DNA of 64,000 nucleotides from Tigriopus japonicus. Taxonomy: Eukaryota > Arthropoda > Copepoda > Harpacticoida > Harpacticidae. Positions 58,771 through 64,000 of this stretch are shown here, one piece after another (the first letter of the stretch is position 1; each line of letters opens with the position of its first letter). The stretch covers positions 10,158,962 through 10,222,961 of the forward strand of contig CM021318.1 of the NCBI GenBank assembly GCA_010645155.1, read 5' to 3'. Made by a program: the position numbers and the translations under genes. The notes under the pieces were generated by a model. The model searched no databases, was not told the DNA's origin, and saw nothing but the letters and a program-made list of their open reading frames with translations.

Positions 58771-59842
58771 GTTTGAAAAACCACGTACATAGGAGCCACC
58801 GCACATAACAAACCCAAGTGGATGGCAAAGTCAATCAGGGTTGACAAAATATGCTGAACTCAAGCCATTTCTATTGCCACAATATTCTATGAATGATTAT
58901 CTTCAGCAATGGCCCATTGATGGGATTGAGTACTTGAATCAAGCCTTCCAAGGGAGGTTGCCAATTGGGGTCAGCCAAAAAAATCCAGATACCAGTTTGT
59001 TTGCATCAAGCAACAAAAACAAGTTTGTGTCCCTGATCAAAAGTCACAAAAGTTAGGGTTGTTTACAGAGCTTTTTAAAGAAAAACAAGATTTGGAGCAC
59101 TTGCAGAAGAAGGAAATACCATTTCATAAATAAGTAAATCTGTGACCCCAGTTTGCAACCTCCCATGGAAGACTTGATTCAAGTACTTGAATCCCATCAC
59201 TATATTATCTTTGATAATGGCACATGCTGGAGAAGTTGATCTTGAGGATTATTTTAGGAGTGATATAAACTCCTAAAATGTTTTGGTTTATGGAAGTTTT
59301 TTATATCCTATCTAAATTCACTGAATTTTTAATGATTTTAACTATGAATTTGCCTGATAATAAAATTTAAGTTTTTAGCAAACAACTTTAAACTTGCTTT
59401 GATATTGCTCCCAGATATTAGAAATAGAGAAAATGAATGAAAAATATTGAACATATTTTATGTGAATATCTAATAAATTACAGAACCACAGAGATCTTTT
59501 TTGGCCTGCAATCAAAACTTAATGTATGCTTCTATTCTTTTAACTATTTTGGAACAGTAAAATTCCCTAAATGAGGGGCACGTCCTATTTGGCACTTCTA
59601 AAACACTTCCAGTTTGAACTGAAATAGGTTCAGTCTTTATCTACCTACAATGAATATTATGGAGAGAACTTGTCTAATTATTGAATGAACAAAACCAAAA
59701 TATTATTACCATATAATTTCTTAAAAACATATGTGTTTCTAGTAACTGCCATGTGTGTAGCATATTTTAGCAGCCCTGATTGACTTTGCCGGCGACTTGA
59801 GTTTGTTTATTTACGTCGGCTCCTATGTACGTGGATTTTCAA
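58771..59842. mobile_element. Inverted-repeat element of about 1.07 kb with a nested palindrome
   Basis: The outer arms, 58771-58843 and 59774-59842, are imperfect reverse complements sharing ccacgtacataggagcc and tgactttgcc words. Nested inside is a second pair, 58917-58974 and 59143-59199, matching over about 55 bases (for example tacttgaatcaagccttcca versus tacttgaatcaagtcttcca). The space between inner arms is about 170 bases. No target duplication was found. The ORF 58841-59056 lies in it but has no recognisable domain. Confidence 0.65.
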
Positions 59843-59867
59843 GTTATGTAACGTTCAAAGAAATAGC

Positions 59868-60083
59868 ATGGCGTTTGGAGCGGCTGAAAATGCCAAAAAA
59901 CTGATCCGCAGTGCTAAATTGTTTCTGAAGTTTGGCATCTGTTGTACAACTGCCGCAGAAAACATCAGAAGAGGGGGATGTTGCGATCTTAGATGGTTCG
60001 GCGGATTCACCTTGACTATGGCAGGAATTACTAGTGATATCATCATTTTTGGTAGGAAAAAAAGTTTGGAAGACGTGTGCTGA
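59868..60083 (+). CDS. Unrecognised small ORF (71 codons), doubtful
   Basis: ATG-initiated frame immediately right of the inverted-repeat element. It encodes a cysteine-rich stretch (FGICCTTAAENIRRGGCC) and a hydrophobic segment (FGGFTLTMAGITSDIIIFG). A longer minus-strand frame (60194-59844) overlaps it, so at most one is real. No family recognised; may be part of a transposon. Confidence 0.2.
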   Translation: MAFGAAENAKKLIRSAKLFLKFGICCTTAAENIRRGGCCDLRWFGGFTLTMAGITSDIIIFGRKKSLEDVC

Positions 60084-60380
60084 TGATAGTGAAATGTAGC
60101 TAAAACAAAGATTTAGGCTTGGTAATTGCAACAATTCCTTTCTCATCTGCACAACTTGAAGTTGGAACAGCAATTCTTGACATTTTTTTGGCAAAACAAT
60201 ATGTTTTGTTCACTTTATCTAAAATTCTCTACATAAACTGAGAGGGTTTTTCCGAACTCTTGAATCAGGACTGCCCAACATTGAATAACAAGATGGCCAG
60301 AGGAGATCAGTTCCTAGGGCAACTAAACCTAAAAATAAATAATCTGTTTCATTTCTTTCAATTTCTCCATTTGCTTTTAA

Positions 60381-60515
60381 ATTACTTTGCAATACTTCTA
60401 AAAATACCTTGACCATGCCATTGCTCTTAAATGCAACATTTTTTGAAAATCTGACCTTTAAAAACTGAGACTTTTTTTGGCAAGCCTAGACTGCTAACGG
60501 CAGCAGGTCTGTAAT
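60381..60515 (+). repeat. Dispersed repeat, copy B
   Basis: Similar to 54024-54152 in the same orientation, with ordered matches over the whole length and scattered substitutions and small indels. Confidence 0.7.
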
Positions 60516-60526
60516 ATGATACAGTA

Positions 60527-60616
60527 ATAGAGGTTGTGAAGAATTGATTGTTGTCTTTCGCTATGGACGCTGCCAAGACCTGCCGCGTAGACACGCTGTA
60601 GGCCAGCCAGCACTGT
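60527..60616 (-). pseudogene. Coding-like fragment, inverted copy
   Basis: Read on the minus strand it aligns with 61513-61604: acagtgctggctggcctaca against acaatgctggctggccttca, and both end with caattcttcacaacctctat. The encoded starts agree (QCWLAYS versus QCWLAFS), then drift. A diverged inverted duplication of an unidentified coding or mobile sequence. Confidence 0.4.
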
Positions 60617-61512
60617 CCAGACACTAGTGATGTGACTTGGGCAAGTAATGAGTCATCACAAACACCCAAGAACAAGTTGTTGACAAGCATTACTTGGGCA
60701 ATACACCCAATACACTTGGCAAGCTCAAGGAACATTGGAAGATGCAGTTGCCGGCAGTTGCTCTTAGAAGAGTTAAGATGCTTGCAGTGTGACTTAGAAG
60801 AAAAGAATGCCAAGTTGCATTTTCAATGATTTTTTGACCTTGATAATTCAGCAATAAAAAAAAAAAATATTTTGATTTGGATAGCATTTGCAAAACCATG
60901 TTTTTTCTTTAGTTTCCGTTCTAAGCCACACATGAATACACTTTTCAGGTCAATCAAGAATGACATTTAACAGTCACACTTGGGAACAAGCTCGGTCACT
61001 CAGAGTTGCTAGAAAAAAATATAAGATGCCAAATCTTTTTCTTTTTTTTTTAAATATTCTCAAAAGCTTTTGCATTTCTCGATGCAAAAGCTTTGAATTG
61101 TGTATTTTCATCTAAAAATCCATCCTAACAAGGGCCTGGGCCCTATTTAGCTGAAACTTTCTGGTTAATTGAAATTCTGATGCCGAAGGTTTAGTCTTCA
61201 TTCCTAGCAAATTTGGCAAACCTGTAAGGTGGGAAAAATACTTGTACAGGCACCCAAGTAGACCCAAGTTTCGGCAAGTCCAAGGTATTGTACCGGACCG
61301 CTTGCCCAAGCTCTTGTTTGCCTCCCATCACTACCAGACACTTAGAAAGAGACAAATTACCTAATATTTCAAGTAAATTTGCCAACAATGTCACCAACCA
61401 ATGTCCTTTTTGATATCGGTAAACAATTATGATACTTATTTATCAGTACAATATCACACATATTGCGAAATAGTTAAAATTATGTTGAGTTTTGTTTCTT
61501 CCCGAGTGGATG

Positions 61513-61604
61513 AACAATGCTGGCTGGCCTTCAGCGATGTCTACGCAACAGGCTGGTGGGGCGGGAATAGAGGGGGACAACAAACAATTCTTCACAACCT
61601 CTAT
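61513..61604 (+). pseudogene. Coding-like fragment, plus-strand copy
   Basis: Partner of 60527-60616. The frame around it (61401-61811) is open for 136 codons but starts with ATG in AT-rich sequence and has no recognisable domain or splice borders. Confidence 0.35.
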
Positions 61605-61752
61605 GGCTCCCATATGACGTCGATGAAAACATCGAATTCTCGGTTTCGGTTGTGTTGCCCGGCTATTGTTATGATTTGTTCATTGGAAAGCCGAAGCAAG
61701 CTCTACCTTAGTGGATCCACGAATGAGAATTCACTTACTCCCATTATCTTTT

Positions 61753-61857
61753 GGATCCAAGCAATTTCTTCCCGAAACATTCCCCATGAAAATTCGACCA
61801 ACAAGGAGTGAGATGGAGGCAGCGGGCATCTGGGATTTTGTTTCCCTATCCAAAAAC
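61753..61857 (+). pseudogene. Coding-like direct repeat, copy 1
   Basis: Encodes LPETFPMKIRP...EMEAAGIWD. The downstream copy at 62795-62897 encodes LLDTFPKDVRP...EMEAAGVWD in the same orientation. The protein-level conservation between diverged DNA copies suggests that both derive from a real coding sequence. EMEAAG recalls the ligand-binding motif of nucleoside phosphorylase domains, but the rest is not enough to assign it. Confidence 0.4.
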
Positions 61858-62794
61858 CAACAAGCATTTACTCCTTGGGTCAGTAAACCTCATCAGTGAA
61901 CCCTTACATGTCAGAGGACCAGGTGGAGAAATGTCATGACCCTAAAGAAAAACGAGGTCTTCTGACTTCAATTTTACCACCTGTCCTCAAAAATTTGGTC
62001 ATTTTTATAAAACCGATCCTTCTTTACTTAACATTCATTACTGGTTGATTTCCTTTGTTCAAAAATTTCTGTATTCTTCTTATGAACGGTGAGACGTTGC
62101 TGTTGCTCTTACATTTCAATTTTTAGCGCCCCTTCTCCAAAGTAACAATACATTTGGTCTAGTTTCAGCTTCCTATTGTAGGCTTTTCCCACTGTTTCAA
62201 ATGACTTTTACAGAAAAAAGGTTTTAAATGGGAGTGAGGTGTTTCAATCATTCAAGATCTAAGAGAGCTTGGTGTTCTGGATCAGTTCGTGTAAATAGGA
62301 ACCTCTCGCCACTCTCCTGTAGCGCATTGGAGATCATTCAACCTAGGGATCTTCGTGATGATGAGCTTACTGCTAATCCTCAACATTCAGAGACCTTAAA
62401 CTTTCAAGTACATATACAGACATCATTCTTATCTGAATCATCAACTGGTGTTCTTGTGAAGGCGTTGGTAAGGAGGCGTTTGTAAAACTATTTGTAGTCG
62501 CAAATTTTGCTCATTAATAATAGTTTCTTTTTCTTTGAAAAAAGTCACACACTCCATGAAAATATAAAAGTGGATGCCAACCAAGAAAAGGTGTTATTGG
62601 CAAAAGCCCACACAATTGCCAATGCTCACAAATCAATCAATCATTGCGTTGTGGCAGATCTACAGTATGTCCGACCAATGTAGGACGGATACCTCTCATG
62701 CCAAGAGGACACCCGAACTAAAGCTTCAGGCAAGCCCAATCCAGCTTTGTTGAATTCGATCCAAGGATTTGTGTGCATTGTTTGCCAATAATGT

Positions 62795-62897
62795 CGGGAT
62801 AAAAAAAATTCTTCTGGACACCTTTCCCAAAGATGTTAGACCGGCGTGTGGAGAAATGGAAGCAGCGGGAGTATGGGATTCAGCTCTTTCGAAATAG
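62795..62897 (+). pseudogene. Coding-like direct repeat, copy 2
   Basis: Second copy of the TFP...RP...EMEAAGxWD segment, ending in a stop a few codons after WDSALSK. Roughly 1.04 kb after copy 1. May be an exon of an unrecognised gene, or part of a mobile element. Confidence 0.4.
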
Positions 62898-63812
62898 TAA
62901 AATAGTATCTGGCTCCATAAATATCATTACTGAATAGTTTGGTCGGACGTATTCAGCTGGGGGTTCTAGGGGCCAAATAACTAGAGGTTGGTCAGATCTC
63001 AGGCTTTGGTGTTCACAGGTTTGAATTTTGGTACACAGTGGAAAAGTTCTTTTGTAGTTTCATCCGAGGTTGTTAACAAACCAAATTTTTAATCAAGCTC
63101 TGGAATTTTCAACAATCTTTTATCAAGTCTGTTGAAGGGCAAGTCCAGTCTCCGACACATCTCCAGCCATCTGGCCCCAAAAATCCCTTGCTGAATTCGT
63201 CCGACCAAACTAATCAATTGTTTTACATGACAAACGCCGTAGAGAAAAGCCATGATCTACGGGAAAAACTTGCACTGTCAAATTGAACTTTGACCCCTGT
63301 TTGGTCAATTTGGTTCAGTTTTTGAAGACACGAATTTGTTCAATTAGCAATTTCAAGATTATTTGAAACATTCTTGCTTTTTTGTCAAATTGTCATGTGT
63401 GTTTTTTGTGAAAAATTAATGTTCCATAACTTGATACCGAGATATTGATATTACTGTCTAATTTAGCGCTTTTACTACAATAAAAAATTGTTTTTCAACG
63501 CATTGTGTTTGTTTTTTCCATCAACATTGCCCTAACACGTTATTGAAACAAAAGATTTTACCAGAACAAAAGGGGAGAGCTATATGCAATGCAGGAGAGG
63601 ACCTAAGGATCAATCCCATGTACAGGGCCTACCAGTCACTCGGCCTTCAGATAGACTTGAATTTTGCACTGTTTGCGCATGCTGGCTTCAAATTGCTTAC
63701 CAGGCAGGCTGGCCAAGACCAAGTGAATGCAGAAAATAAAAAAAGCCGATTCACTGCAAGAGCGCCAAGCAGGGTGGGCATTTTTCGACATCGAGAGCAT
63801 TTTGGACACCCT

Positions 63813-63969
63813 AGTGTCCAAAAGTGTCCAAAAGTGTCCAAAAGTGTCCAAATATTCCAAAAGTGTCCAAAAATGTCCAAAAGTGTCCAAAAATACCCAG
63901 AAGGTGTCCAAAAATACCCAGAGGGTGTCCAAAAATCCCCAAAAGATGTCCATAAGTGTCCAAAAGTCC
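63813..63969. repeat. Minisatellite, 10-base unit (aaaagtgtcc)
   Basis: About five near-perfect 10-base units, one interrupted by 'atattcc', then longer derived units of about 20 bases (aaaaatacccag plus aggtgtcc). It continues almost to the window edge. Long frames on both strands across it arise because the repeat lacks stops. Confidence 0.85.
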
Positions 63970-64000
63970 AACAAACGTAAAAGAAAGTTGTACAAATCAG

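Noticed and set aside
63543..63980. 145-codon plus-strand frame and 119-codon minus-strand frame at the right edge
   Set aside because: Mostly translation of the minisatellite; repetitive VQKCPK-like text is not evidence of a protein.
1..64000. CRISPR arrays, bacterial operons, rRNA and tRNA genes
   Set aside because: No regularly spaced repeat array, no ribosome-binding-site-led operon, and no cloverleaf or rRNA core that I could recognise; split genes show that the window is eukaryotic nuclear DNA.

Overview
This window is eukaryotic and looks like a bilaterian invertebrate, probably an arthropod and perhaps a crustacean such as a copepod. The evidence is split genes with GT..AG introns (several only about 60 bases long), AT-rich intergenic DNA, many degraded transposon pieces, two assembly gaps, and a zinc-finger gene with a ZAD (a domain typical of arthropods). 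The species is inference. Gene models below were built by hand by joining exons with matching splice sites and phases; none was tested against transcripts.

Left part (0-24 kb, low gene density). A secreted matrix metalloproteinase lies on the minus strand (6138-1521). It is followed, also on the minus strand, by an adaptor with an IRS-type PTB domain (15541-12300) and a 5-hydroxyisourate hydrolase (17717-16891). On the plus strand come an intronless GH5 endoglycoceramidase-like gene (19888-21624), with a small secreted-peptide-like ORF just in front of it, and a divergent muscleblind-like CCCH protein (22089-23947).

Central part (24-41 kb, gene dense). PHAX (minus), an NT5DC2/3-type HAD nucleotidase (plus), COQ8/ADCK3 (minus), NCBP2/CBP20 (plus) and NUFIP1 (minus) are packed head-to-head and tail-to-tail. 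Intergenic distances between convergent neighbours are only 120-170 bases. PHAX and NCBP2 belong to the same capped snRNA/snoRNA export complex, and NUFIP1 is a box C/D snoRNP assembly factor. Three of five adjacent genes therefore serve small nuclear and nucleolar RNP biogenesis. NT5DC and COQ8 in between are predicted or known mitochondrial proteins.

Right part (42-53 kb). Two nearly identical intronless Gfo/Idh/MocA oxidoreductase genes lie 6.5 kb apart. The second is nested inside the first intron of a ZAD/C2H2 zinc-finger gene, an intron that splits the ZAD itself. The two oxidoreductases share a 515-base stretch of perfect identity flanked by diverged sequence, which suggests recent gene conversion.

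53-64 kb is a repeat-rich stretch with no convincing host gene. It holds a Mutator-like element with 71-base terminal inverted repeats and a 9-base target-site duplication, a hAT-like element, several large inverted repeats, diverged tandem repeats, and a 10-base minisatellite at the right edge.
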